This document shows positions 56,381 to 64,000 of a stretch of 64,000 nt of DNA, one piece after another. The DNA is taken from positions 33,303-97,302 of the forward strand of contig CABUHY010000007.1 of NCBI GenBank assembly GCA_902491475.1, read 5' to 3'. This DNA comes from an uncultured Eubacteriales bacterium. Its GTDB lineage: Bacteria > Bacillota > Clostridia > Oscillospirales > Acutalibacteraceae. The notes under the pieces were generated by a model that saw only the letters and a list, made by a program, of their open reading frames with translations, ran no database searches and was not told where the DNA came from. Both the position numbers and the translations under genes were made by a program. Position 1 is the first letter of the stretch. Every line of letters begins with the position of its first letter.

Positions 56381-57247
56381 TTATAAATTTTCTTTGTTGT
56401 CGCCGTCGGTGCTCTGTGTCTCGGGAGCCTTTGCGTCCTCTACGGTAAACTGAGCGTCGATGCCCTCGCCGCCGTAAGTAAAGCCGCCGTTCTGCGTCGG
56501 ATCGCCGTTAAAGCCTTGGTCGGGTTCAACGGGTGCTATTCCGAACGATTCGGGAGAGATAAGACCCGAGTCGATAGCGTTCTTTTTAAGATTTTCGTAG
56601 TACATTGCCTTTGTCGTTTCAACATAGGGTGTAACATAGATAGCCGCAATTCCCGCGGTGCACGCAACGAGCAAGTACCAGAGAATAAAGCTCAAATCGA
56701 GCACAAACAAATCGGACTTGAAGCCGTTTGTCATAATCTCGCTCATTTTTCTTGCGTCTTTTGTATTGAGGTTGCTGTTGTCGTGAATGATATACTTAAC
56801 CTGCGAATATGCGTAGAACTTGATAACGCCGGGAACGATAAAGAGCAATGTCCAAAGCCAGACAATAAGGTATGTGACAAACATAGTCGAAAGGTATTTT
56901 CCGAACTTGTCAAAGCCCTCTTTATAAATAGACTTCCACTCGGGGTTAAAGCCTCTGATGTGGTTAAGATAATAACCCGCAAGGGAAACGACGAACGGCA
57001 AAAGAATGATGTTGATTACCCCGTTTACGCCGTCGATTCCGAAGCTGCTCTCGGTGCCCTGAGAATAGTAATCGTCAAAATAAGTAAAGCCGTTGGAAAA
57101 GATGTTGCTCACATTGTAATAAATGCTGATACCGTTATTCAAGATGTAAATAATGATTGCCGCAAAGAACATTTTTGCCCATCTTGTGTCGGTCGAAACG
57201 AAATTTTTGGCTTCATACTTGATAGCCGGTCTGTTTAATACACCCAT
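56381..57247 (-). CDS. DUF975 family membrane protein
   Basis: 288 aa. About six membrane helices carry the family pattern: the N-terminal FFAAIIIYILNN, GFDKFGKYLSTMFVTYLIVWLWTLLFIVPGVIKFYAYSQV and a C-terminal YVTPYVETTKAMYYENL. An acidic, Gly/Pro-rich tail (about 235-288) is probably cytoplasmic. Function is unknown. It begins 12 bp after cysS on the same strand, so it shares the Cys T-box transcript unless a hidden promoter exists. Confidence 0.82.
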   Translation of the reverse strand: MGVLNRPAIKYEAKNFVSTDTRWAKMFFAAIIIYILNNGISIYYNVSNIFSNGFTYFDDYYSQGTESSFGIDGVNGVINIILLPFVVSLAGYYLNHIRGFNPEWKSIYKEGFDKFGKYLSTMFVTYLIVWLWTLLFIVPGVIKFYAYSQVKYIIHDNSNLNTKDARKMSEIMTNGFKSDLFVLDLSFILWYLLVACTAGIAAIYVTPYVETTKAMYYENLKKNAIDSGLISPESFGIAPVEPDQGFNGDPTQNGGFTYGGEGIDAQFTVEDAKAPETQSTDGDNKENL

Positions 57248-57259
57248 AATTTCCTCCTT

Positions 57260-58657
57260 TTATTCCCTGTGCCACTTCACGCCCTGCGGAGTGTCCTCAA
57301 GGACAATACCCTGAGCCTTGAGCTCGTCTCTTATCCTGTCCGCCTCTGCCCAATTTTTCTCCTTACGGGCATTCTGACGGGCTTCGATAAGCTTTTCGAC
57401 CTCTTCGTCAAGGTTATCTGTATCTCTATTATATACAAGTCCGAGTACATTTGTCAATTCATCAAATAAAGATGCGGCGAATTTTATCAACTCTGCCGAT
57501 TGTGAATTTATTACATTGACATTTATATCCTTTACAAGCTCAAACACAGCCGCAATTCCGTCTGCGGTGTTGAGATCGTCGTCCATAGCCTTGATAAACT
57601 GTTCACGCCTTGAAGAGAGCTGATTTTTTATCTCCTCGGCATTTTCGGGAACGGCGTCGGTTGCGTTTTTAAGCGCAAAATCAAGGCTGTCACGGCATGT
57701 GTAAAGCCTCTGAAGAGACGCCTTGCACTGCTCGATTATATCAACGCTGTAATTTATCGGGCTTCTGTACTGCGAAGAAATCATAAGATAACGGATAGGC
57801 TCATAGCCGTATTTTTCAGCCACATCACGGACGGTAAAGAAGTTGCCGAGAGACTTTGACATCTTTACATTATCCACATTGATATATCCGTTGTGCATCC
57901 AATAATGAGCAAAAGGAACACCGTTGCAGCACTCCGACTGTGCGATTTCATTCTCGTGGTGGGGGAAAATAAGGTCCTGACCGCCGCAGTGAATGTCAAT
58001 CGTGTTGCCGAGGAAGCGATGAACCATCGCCGAGCACTCAATGTGCCAACCGGGTCTGCCCTTGCCCCAGGGAGAGTCCCAATAGGGCTCGCCGGGCTTT
58101 GCGCCTTTCCAAAGGGCGAAGTCCATAGGCTCCTTTTTAAGCTCGCCGATATTTATTCTCGCACCCGCTTCGAGATCCTCCAACGGCTGATGCGAAAGCT
58201 TGCCGTATTCAGGGAACTTTTTCGGACTGAAGTAGACATCGCCGTTCTCAACGGGATATGCATAGCCCTTTTCAACAAGGGTTGAGATTATATTGATGAT
58301 TTCGTCTATATTTTCCGTAGCCTTAGGATGAACGGTAGCCTCACGGAAGTTGAGTCCCTTGGCGTCCGTCCAGAATTCCTTGATATACTTCTCGGAAACG
58401 GTCTTGTAATCAGAATTTTCTTCGATTGCCTTTTTGATTATCTTGTCGTCGATATCGGTAAAGTTCTGAACGAATTTTACCTTGTATCCTCTGTATTCAA
58501 GATAGCGGCGAAGCGTATCGAAAACGCAGAGCGGCCTTGAATTTCCGATGTGAATGTAGTTGTAAACGGTCGGACCGCAGGCGTAGATTTTAACCTCGCC
58601 GTGCGTAATGGGTTTAAGCTCTTCTTTTCTTCTTGTAAGAGTGTTATATATTCTCAT
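57260..58657 (-). CDS. cysS: Cysteinyl-tRNA synthetase
   Basis: 465 aa from the ATG at 58657 (AAAGGAAG upstream). The class I synthetase motifs are a HIGH-like HIGN within CGPTVYNYIHIGNSRP and KMSKS in VKMSKSLGNFF. Zinc ligands include the Cys of ACGPT and the CSAMVHRFLG/GGQDLIFPHHENE region. It charges tRNA-Cys. The start overlaps the end of cysE by 14 bp, and both lie behind a Cys-specific T-box, so shortage of Cys-tRNA raises both. Confidence 0.96.
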   Translation of the reverse strand: MRIYNTLTRRKEELKPITHGEVKIYACGPTVYNYIHIGNSRPLCVFDTLRRYLEYRGYKVKFVQNFTDIDDKIIKKAIEENSDYKTVSEKYIKEFWTDAKGLNFREATVHPKATENIDEIINIISTLVEKGYAYPVENGDVYFSPKKFPEYGKLSHQPLEDLEAGARINIGELKKEPMDFALWKGAKPGEPYWDSPWGKGRPGWHIECSAMVHRFLGNTIDIHCGGQDLIFPHHENEIAQSECCNGVPFAHYWMHNGYINVDNVKMSKSLGNFFTVRDVAEKYGYEPIRYLMISSQYRSPINYSVDIIEQCKASLQRLYTCRDSLDFALKNATDAVPENAEEIKNQLSSRREQFIKAMDDDLNTADGIAAVFELVKDINVNVINSQSAELIKFAASLFDELTNVLGLVYNRDTDNLDEEVEKLIEARQNARKEKNWAEADRIRDELKAQGIVLEDTPQGVKWHRE

Positions 58658-59294
58658 TGTGTTTCTTCCTTTCTTCTTCAAGCTCTTTTTGAAGTTTTTC
58701 TATCTTGACAGACATCCTGCAAAGCTCCTGTGAAACGGGGTCGGGAATATGAACATGGTCAAGCTTGTCAACACGCTTGCCGTCCTGCTTGACAACCCTT
58801 GCGGGCACGCCGACCGCCGTACAGTTTTCGGGTATTTCCTCAAGCACCACAGCCCCTGCGGCTATGTTTGAATTGTCGCCGACCTTAAACGGTCCCAAAA
58901 CCTTTGCGCCCGCGCCTATCATAACGCCGTTGCCGATTGTCGGGTGGCGTTTTCCGACATCCTTACCCGTACCGCCGAGCGTAACGCCCTGATAAAGCGT
59001 AACATCGTCGCCTATCTCGGTCGTTTCGCCGATTACCACGCCCGTGCCGTGGTCGATGAAAAATCTTTTTCCTATCTTTGCGGCAGGGTGGATTTCTATT
59101 CCCGTTTTCCTCGCCGCTCGCTGAGATATTGCTCTTGCTATGAATTTGTGATTGTGATGCCAGAACCAATATGCCTTGCGGTGCATCCTTATGGCTTTGA
59201 GCCCCGGATACAAAAAGAGAATTTCTGCGTTCGACTTGGCGGCAGGGTCCCTGTCCTTGACGGTCGCAATGTCTTCTCTTAACTGCTCGAACAT
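58644..59294 (-). CDS. cysE: Serine O-acetyltransferase
   Basis: 216 aa from the ATG at 59294 behind GGAGGTG. It acetylates serine with acetyl-CoA as the first step of cysteine synthesis. The left-handed beta-helix is evident in hexapeptide repeats, including the catalytic-site FIDHGTGVVIGETTEIGDDV, TLYQGVTLGGTGK, KRHPTIGNGVMIGAGAKVLG and NIAAGAVVLEEIPENCTAVG. A C-terminal helix with an acidic/basic coiled-coil stretch (KLQKELEEERKKH) follows. It is the first gene of the Cys T-box operon. Confidence 0.95.
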   Translation of the reverse strand: MFEQLREDIATVKDRDPAAKSNAEILFLYPGLKAIRMHRKAYWFWHHNHKFIARAISQRAARKTGIEIHPAAKIGKRFFIDHGTGVVIGETTEIGDDVTLYQGVTLGGTGKDVGKRHPTIGNGVMIGAGAKVLGPFKVGDNSNIAAGAVVLEEIPENCTAVGVPARVVKQDGKRVDKLDHVHIPDPVSQELCRMSVKIEKLQKELEEERKKHNENI

Positions 59295-59317
59295 CAAAAC
59301 ACCTCCGATATAAAAAT

Positions 59318-59549
59318 AAAAAGCCTCCGAAGTCCCAAAGACTCCGAAGGCGAAAAGTTCGCGGTTCCACTTCGATTTGTAACTCTTAAAGGCTTTAACG
59401 CACCACTGCGTGCGGAGATACTGAAATTCCCCCCGCCTGCTCATAAGCGCACTTCGTAAATTCCCGTCTTAAAGGCGCTTTCAGCCGACGGCGCCCTCTC
59501 TCTAAAAGCCGAAGAAAATACTACTCTTCTTAATCACGGCATTTTTATC
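59318..59549 (-). promoter_or_regulatory. T-box leader, specifier UGC (cysteine)
   Basis: Minus strand: GAGAGAGGGC in stem I, the specifier context TGC-GCTTATGAG (TGC at 59451-59449), the T-box AAGTGGAACCGCGAAC (59372-59357), and a terminator with arms GCCTTCGGAGTC/GACTTCGGAGGC and a T-rich tail (59351-59318). It controls cysE-cysS. An extended -10 TGGTACAAT is at 59564-59556. Confidence 0.93.
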
Positions 59550-59567
59550 TTTAATATTGTACCACAC

Positions 59568-60170
59568 TTATTTTGAATAATCAATCGAATTTTTACTGTC
59601 TTTTATATATATTATGCCGGATATGACGGTAAGTACCGCTGTTATCCACATTAGCCCGTTTGAAACATTTGAAAGAGTGAGCCAATCGGGCAGATTTTTA
59701 AGACAATCCGACTGTAAAACATCTTTGATTATATAATCGGTCTCGCAAAGGAGCATAATGACGATTGTAAAGGTCATCTGACAGGTGGTTTTGATTTTGC
59801 CCCATATATTTGCGGGTATAACCGTTCCGCTTGACGCTGCTATCATTCTTATAGAAGCAATGGTAAATTCTCTTGTGAGGACTATCATCACTATCCAGAT
59901 ATTGCAAAGTCCCATTTTCATAAACGCAAGCAGTGCCGAGGTCGTCAGCACCTTGTCGGCAATGGGGTCAAGCAATTTGCCGAAGTTGGTTATCTGATTG
60001 TTTTTCCTTGCAAGCTTGCCGTCTATGGCGTCGGTTATCGCAGCGACCGCAAAAATCGCCGTTGCAATCAAAAATCTGTGCGGCAGACTTTCCCAAAGGA
60101 TTACCGCAAGGTAAACGGGCGTTATGATTATGCGCGCTATCGTGAGCTTATTCGGTGTGTTTAATTTCAT
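59568..60170 (-). CDS. pgsA: CDP-diacylglycerol-glycerol-3-phosphate 3-phosphatidyltransferase
   Basis: 200 aa with about six membrane helices. The CDP-alcohol phosphotransferase motif D-x2-DG-x2-AR-x8-G-x3-D-x3-D reads TDAIDGKLARKNNQITNFGK followed by LLDPIADK. The enzyme makes phosphatidylglycerol phosphate. Its ATG overlaps the end of rimO by 4 bp. The recA-recX-rimO-pgsA order is common in Clostridia in reversed or variant forms. Confidence 0.94.
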   Translation of the reverse strand: MKLNTPNKLTIARIIITPVYLAVILWESLPHRFLIATAIFAVAAITDAIDGKLARKNNQITNFGKLLDPIADKVLTTSALLAFMKMGLCNIWIVMIVLTREFTIASIRMIAASSGTVIPANIWGKIKTTCQMTFTIVIMLLCETDYIIKDVLQSDCLKNLPDWLTLSNVSNGLMWITAVLTVISGIIYIKDSKNSIDYSK

Positions 60171-61495
60171 ACTACCTCTCCGATTAAGTCATACTCGTTC
60201 GTACCCATTATCTCAACATCGACAAAATCGCCCTCGTTGAGCTCGTAGCCGCAGGTAAAGTTTACCGTGCCGTCGATTTCGGGTGCGTCACGCCATGTTC
60301 TGCCGTAGTATGTGTCGGTATAAGCGTCATAGCCCTCGACAACCGTGCGGAGAACCTTGCCTATATTCTGCTCATTGAGCTTTTCAAAGATACGGAACTG
60401 CTGTTCCATAATAGCCTCGCCGCGTTCCTTTTTGACCTCTTCGTCAATCTGGTCGGGAAGCTTTGCGGCAGGCGTGCCCTCCTCTGCCGAGTAGGCAAAG
60501 CAGCCGAGCCTGTCAAACTGCGCTTTTTCGACAAATTCCGAAAGCGTATCAAAATCCTCCTCGGTTTCGCCGGGGAAGCCCGTTATGAGAGTAGTTCTCA
60601 AAACGACATCGGGGATTTTATCCCTGATTTTTCCGATAAGCGCAAGCAGGCTGTCCATATCACCGACGCGGTTCATTCTTTTAAGAACCGTTGCGCTTGC
60701 GTGCTGAATCGGAATGTCAAAATATTTAACTATCTTATCGTTGTTTGCAACAACATCGATAAGCTCGTCGGTTATGCGCTCGGGATAGCAGTAAAGAACC
60801 CTTATCCACTCCAAGCCCTCGATTTTTGCAAGCGAAGTCAAAAGAGCGGGCAACGCCGACTTACCGAACAAGTCCTCGCCGTATCTTGTCGTGTCCTGTG
60901 CGACAACGATAATCTCCTTTACGCCCGCACGGGCAAGGTCCTGCGCTTCTTTGATTATATCCTCGGGCTGTCTTGAGCGGAACTCGCCCCTGATTGACGG
61001 GATAGCGCAATATGTGCAGTGGTTCGAGCAGCCCTCGGCAATTTTAAGATATGCAAAATAAGACGGGGTAGTGAGCATTCTCTCGCCGTTGAGCGGCAGA
61101 CAGGTTTTGTCCGTAAAGCTCTCAACCGTTTCGTCCGTTCCGAGCGTCTTTTCACAGATTTCGCAAATGTCGCCGTTTGAGCCTATACCCACAACAGCGT
61201 CAACCTCGGGGAATTCCTTTGCAATCTCGTCCCTGTACCTTTCGGCAAGGCAGCCCGTAACGATAATTTTGCCGATTATGCCTTCATTTTTAAGTTCGAC
61301 CATATCAAGGATGTTTTCAATAGCCTCTTTCTTGGCGTCCTCGATAAAGCCGCAGGTGTTTATGATTACTGCGTCCGCACCGTCAACATCATCGGTAATT
61401 TCAAAGCCGTTCTGTGCGAGGCGTGCAAGCATAATTTCCGCATCGACCTGATTTTTCGGACAGCCGAGCGAAATCATACCTATTTTTTTACTCAT
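60167..61495 (-). CDS. rimO: Ribosomal protein S12 methylthiotransferase RimO
   Basis: 442 aa from the ATG at 61495. A radical-SAM enzyme that methylthiolates the conserved aspartate of S12. The N-terminal Fe-S domain begins IGMISLGCPKNQVDAE, the radical SAM triad is CSNHCTYC within AEGCSNHCTYCAIPSIRGEF, and a C-terminal TRAM domain ends GTNEYDLIGEVV. The PSIRG-x-x-RSR pattern and SLGCPKN separate RimO from MiaB. It overlaps recX by 8 bp. Confidence 0.95.
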   Translation of the reverse strand: MSKKIGMISLGCPKNQVDAEIMLARLAQNGFEITDDVDGADAVIINTCGFIEDAKKEAIENILDMVELKNEGIIGKIIVTGCLAERYRDEIAKEFPEVDAVVGIGSNGDICEICEKTLGTDETVESFTDKTCLPLNGERMLTTPSYFAYLKIAEGCSNHCTYCAIPSIRGEFRSRQPEDIIKEAQDLARAGVKEIIVVAQDTTRYGEDLFGKSALPALLTSLAKIEGLEWIRVLYCYPERITDELIDVVANNDKIVKYFDIPIQHASATVLKRMNRVGDMDSLLALIGKIRDKIPDVVLRTTLITGFPGETEEDFDTLSEFVEKAQFDRLGCFAYSAEEGTPAAKLPDQIDEEVKKERGEAIMEQQFRIFEKLNEQNIGKVLRTVVEGYDAYTDTYYGRTWRDAPEIDGTVNFTCGYELNEGDFVDVEIMGTNEYDLIGEVV

Positions 61496-62126
61496 AGTAG
61501 TTACCATAGCCTTTCAAGTCATTGTCAGTATCCGCAACCTCTTTGAGCGCCTTTCTTATATCGGAATAGGAATATCCCATTCGCATAAGGGCGTTAATTG
61601 TCCGCTTGATGTTCTTTTCGTCGGACAGCTTATTGCGGTATTTGGAATTTAACAATAATATAATACGATTAAAATCGTCTTTGTCAAGTGATTTTACGGT
61701 TTCGTTTGCAATTTCCGAGCTTATTCCCTTTAATTTGAGCTCATTTTCTATTCTTTTCGGGCTGTACTTTTTCCGCTCGTACAGTTCTTCCGCATAAAGC
61801 TGCGCAAATTTTCCATCGTCGATAAGCATAAGTTCTTCAAGCTTATCGGCCGCAGATTGAGCCGCTTCTTTTGGATATTTCTGCGAAAGCTTTATGACAA
61901 TCTCCTTTTTTGAATGAGCACGGCGGGAAAGCAAGTTCATTCCGTTTAAGAAAGCACGACGGGAGTTGACCGAGCTTTCAAGCTCAGCCAACTCCTCTTC
62001 GTCAACACTGTTTAATTTGTGCCATTTCTCGGAATACCAGAAGTTACTGTCAACGGTCATTCTGTATTCGCCGTCAATGTAAATATGTATCTTCTGCGCC
62101 TTTCCGGGTTTAACGCTTAATTCCAT
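61488..62126 (-). CDS. recX: Regulatory protein RecX
   Basis: 212 aa. RecX modulates RecA filament formation. It has the usual three-helix repeats: LLSRRAHSKKEIVIKLSQKYPKE, LYERKKYSPKRIENELKLKG and a C-terminal LMRMGYSYSDIRKALKEV. The N-terminal extension (about 1-60) with beta-strand character is typical of clostridial members. It starts 2 bp after recA. Confidence 0.93.
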   Translation of the reverse strand: MELSVKPGKAQKIHIYIDGEYRMTVDSNFWYSEKWHKLNSVDEEELAELESSVNSRRAFLNGMNLLSRRAHSKKEIVIKLSQKYPKEAAQSAADKLEELMLIDDGKFAQLYAEELYERKKYSPKRIENELKLKGISSEIANETVKSLDKDDFNRIILLLNSKYRNKLSDEKNIKRTINALMRMGYSYSDIRKALKEVADTDNDLKGYGNYYE

Positions 62127-62128
62127 AA

Positions 62129-63256
62129 TTATTCGTCATCAACGATTACATCGATTTTTGCCCTTGCCTCGTCCTTTGTAGTTGCAACAGGCTTGTATGC
62201 TATAACCTCATCCGCACCGTCAAAGTCGTCGGATTTATTTCTCGACTCTTCAATCTTCGCTCTGATTTTAGCTTCAATTTCATTTGCGACCTCGGGGTTA
62301 TCCCTGAGATACTGCTTTGTGTTCTCCCTGCCCTGACCGACTCTTGTCTCGCCATAGGAGAACCATGCGCCGCTCTTCTTCATAATGTCGAAGTTTACAG
62401 CCATATCAACAAGCTCGCTTTCCCTTGAAATGCCCTCGCCGAACATAATATCAAACTCTGCGGTCTTAAAGGGAGGCGCAACCTTGTTCTTAACGATTTT
62501 AACCTTTGTGTGAGAGCCTATGAACTCGCCGTTTGTACCCTTGAGGGTCTCGGTTCTGCGGACATCCATACGGATACTTGCATAGAATTTAAGCGCACGG
62601 CCGCCTGTCGTGGTCTCGGGATTGCCGAAAACAACGCCGACCTTTTCACGAAGCTGATTTATAAAGATAATTATTGTGTTTGACTTTGAGATAACGCCTG
62701 CGAGCTTACGCATTGCCTGCGACATAAGTCTTGCGTGTGCGCCCATATGGCTGTCGCCCATTTCGCCGTCGATTTCAGCCCTCGGAACAAGAGCCGCAAC
62801 CGAGTCTACAACGATTACATCAAGAGCGCCCGAGCGTGCAAGCTGTTCAACGATTTCAAGAGCCTGCTCGCCGTCGTCCGGCTGAGAGACAAGCAAGGAA
62901 TCGACATCAACTCCGAGATTGTGTGCATAAATCGGGTCAAGAGCGTGCTCTGCGTCGACAAAAGCAGCCTCGCCGCCCGCCTTTTGCGCCTCAGCCACCG
63001 CATGGAGCGCAAGGGTGGTTTTACCTGAGGACTCGGGTCCGTATATTTCGATAATTCTGCCCTTCGGGAAGCCGCCGATACCCGTTGCGGCGTCAAGCGC
63101 TATAGAGCCCGTGGGAATAGCCTCGATATTGAGAGCGTTGCCCTCGCCCAAGCGCATAATTGCGCCCTCGCCGTATTTTTTCTCAATCTGTGAAAGCGCT
63201 GTTTCAAGAGCCTTCTTTTTATTGTCGTTTTTTGTTATATTGGTTTTAGGTGCCAT
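62129..63256 (-). CDS. recA: Recombinase RecA
   Basis: 375 aa from the ATG at 63256 (GAGG site; an upstream in-frame ATG at 63280 lies inside the SOS box). The DNA strand-exchange ATPase shows GPESSGKTTLALH (Walker A), VIVVDSVAALVPRAEIDGEM (Walker B), loop L1 DSHMGAHARLMSQ, loop L2 INQLREKVGVVFGNPETTTG and the acidic C-terminal tail. It is the first gene of the operon. Confidence 0.98.
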   Translation of the reverse strand: MAPKTNITKNDNKKKALETALSQIEKKYGEGAIMRLGEGNALNIEAIPTGSIALDAATGIGGFPKGRIIEIYGPESSGKTTLALHAVAEAQKAGGEAAFVDAEHALDPIYAHNLGVDVDSLLVSQPDDGEQALEIVEQLARSGALDVIVVDSVAALVPRAEIDGEMGDSHMGAHARLMSQAMRKLAGVISKSNTIIIFINQLREKVGVVFGNPETTTGGRALKFYASIRMDVRRTETLKGTNGEFIGSHTKVKIVKNKVAPPFKTAEFDIMFGEGISRESELVDMAVNFDIMKKSGAWFSYGETRVGQGRENTKQYLRDNPEVANEIEAKIRAKIEESRNKSDDFDGADEVIAYKPVATTKDEARAKIDVIVDDE

Positions 63257-63273
63257 TAGCTTAACCTCACAAT

Positions 63274-63287
63274 CGCACAAATGTTCG
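63274..63287 (-). promoter_or_regulatory. LexA/DinR-type SOS box upstream of recA
   Basis: Minus strand CGAACATTTGTGCG matches the Firmicute box CGAAC-N4-GTTCG with one mismatch (GTGCG). It lies just after the -10, about 17-30 bp before the recA start, suited to block initiation. Confidence 0.8.
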
Positions 63288-63295
63288 TTTTCTAA

Positions 63296-63324
63296 ATTAT
63301 ATATTATACGGGTTAAAATTGCAA
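63296..63324 (-). promoter_or_regulatory. recA promoter
   Basis: Minus strand: TTGCAA (63324-63319), 17 bp, TATAAT (63301-63296). A second TATAAT at 63308-63303 has poor spacing. Confidence 0.8.
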
Positions 63325-63445
63325 GTGTTTTTTATAAATTTTATAAAAAATCAGGCAAAATATTTTTATCTCGCAGTCTTTCCCGCCTTTTTATCGCAGA
63401 AAAAGCCAAAAAGATTAAAAAAAATATATTTTTTTGTAAAAAGGC

Positions 63446-63474
63446 TTGCAATTACCGAAATATTCTGTTAAAAT
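63446..63474 (+). promoter_or_regulatory. rpmB promoter
   Basis: TTGCAA (63446-63451), 17 bp, TAAAAT (63469-63474). Confidence 0.8.
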
Positions 63475-63510
63475 ACTGTCTGTTATCGATTAAAGGAGGT
63501 GCCTCGCACT

Positions 63511-63696
63511 ATGGCAAAATGTGAATTCTGCGGAAAAGATGTTGCTTTCGGCATTAAAGTTTCTCACTCACACAGACGTTCTAACAGAACTTGGAAGCCT
63601 AATGTAAAAAGAGTTAGAGCAATCGTAAACGGCTCTCCTAAAAGAGTTTATGCTTGCACTCGTTGCCTTCGTTCAGGTAAGGTTACAAGAGCTTAA
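63511..63696 (+). CDS. rpmB: 50S ribosomal protein L28
   Basis: 61 aa from the ATG at 63511, preceded by AAAGGAGGT 10 bp upstream. This is the zinc-binding (C+) form, with CEFCGK near the N-terminus and CTRC near the C-terminus. SHSHRRSNRTWKPNVKRVRA is the L28 hallmark. The gene is monocistronic with its own promoter and terminator and is divergent from recA. Confidence 0.97.
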   Translation: MAKCEFCGKDVAFGIKVSHSHRRSNRTWKPNVKRVRAIVNGSPKRVYACTRCLRSGKVTRA

Positions 63697-63716
63697 CTTA
63701 ATTGCTGAATGAACTT

Positions 63717-63743
63717 ACGCTCACCTTTCGGTGAGCGTTTTTT
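63717..63743 (+). terminator. rpmB terminator
   Basis: ACGCTCACC-TTTC-GGTGAGCGT followed by TTTTT. Confidence 0.93.
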
Positions 63744-63807
63744 CTTTGCTTTTTTCAATAACGCAGCTTTTATGGGTGTTTTATGTTTGTACATTCAGAG
63801 GAAGCCT

Positions 63808-64000
63808 ATGTTGCCGCGGAGAAAGCGGAGCTTCTCGGGCAATTTGATATAAATAACGGCGGGAGCAAGCCCCCGCCCTACCGATATAACATCACACTCG
63901 TAGGAACAGCCATTGTGGCTGTATGCGAGTTTGGTTTTTACAATTCCTCCGCCTCACATTCGTTCGGCACCTCCCTTTACACAAGGGAGGCTGAACGCAC
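63808..64000. repeat. Families F-like, D and B at the window end
   Basis: A degraded family F-like block (CGGAGCTTCTCGGGCAA, to 63845), family D (63857-63881), a short hairpin ACAGCC-ATTGT-GGCTGT (near 63905-63921) and a family B half element (63938-64000) cut by the window end. No gene is visible. Confidence 0.75.

Overview
This window reads as a chromosomal segment of a spore-forming, anaerobic, low-to-medium GC Firmicute of the Clostridia, most like gut Oscillospiraceae/Ruminococcaceae. The evidence is the spoIIID and SpoIVFA/SpoIVFB-type sporulation genes, Gram-positive class C sortases with LPXTG pilins, two T-box leaders, a CIRCE-controlled groESL operon, a sodium-pumping oxaloacetate decarboxylase, and intergenic regions packed with palindromic repeats. 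The species cannot be named from sequence alone. No tRNA, rRNA, CRISPR array or intact transposase was seen.

Layout. 1-812: the end of an FAD/NAD(P) oxidoreductase and a membrane protein. 1458-5039: the oad operon (carboxyltransferase, gamma-like anchor, free biotin carrier, Na+ pump subunit) behind a consensus promoter. 5356-11420: three small unknown genes, two metallophosphoesterases, nagA, a D-Ala-D-Ala carboxypeptidase and a DHHW protein. 11994-14659: a GPH-type sugar symporter and an O-antigen-ligase-like protein. 14795-16888: groESL. 16896-19558: a large XRE regulator, a small unknown gene and spoIIID. 19666-21058: a DUF4143 ATPase bounded by 46-bp direct repeats. 21104-28957: a pilus locus (large tip adhesin, major pilin, two pilus sortases). 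29063-31385: tsaE-tsaB-rpiB-upp. 31441-35797: rodA, a MATE-type transporter and a sirtuin. 35798-37181: a gene-free repeat cluster. 37182-38318: a DUF3793-flavodoxin operon behind twin operators. 38431-42154: a YhgE/Pip membrane protein, an acidic membrane protein and an APH-type kinase. 42187-47450: a divergent hypA-flavoprotein / DUF5692-hypB module. 47693-51516: a GH89 glycosidase and a sulfatase. 51641-53064: SpoIVFB/SpoIVFA-like proteases. 53113-56363: a Trp T-box-controlled ABC transporter. 56381-59561: cysE-cysS under a Cys T-box, then a DUF975 protein. 59568-63324: recA-recX-rimO-pgsA. 63446-63743: rpmB.

How the genes work together. The Trp T-box (specifier UGG) marks the downstream ABC importer as a probable tryptophan transporter. 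The Cys T-box (UGC) links serine acetylation to Cys-tRNA charging. The sulfatase and GH89 enzyme probably desulfate and cleave alpha-linked GlcNAc glycans inside the cell, while nagA processes GlcNAc-6-P elsewhere in the window. The hypA/hypB module has no hydrogenase or other hyp genes nearby and is the best candidate here for an undescribed functional system.

Structure outside genes. At least six dispersed palindromic repeat families are shuffled between intergenic regions. Two of them carry hairpins whose stems differ between copies while base pairing is kept, most clearly the five-hairpin array at 47554-47654.
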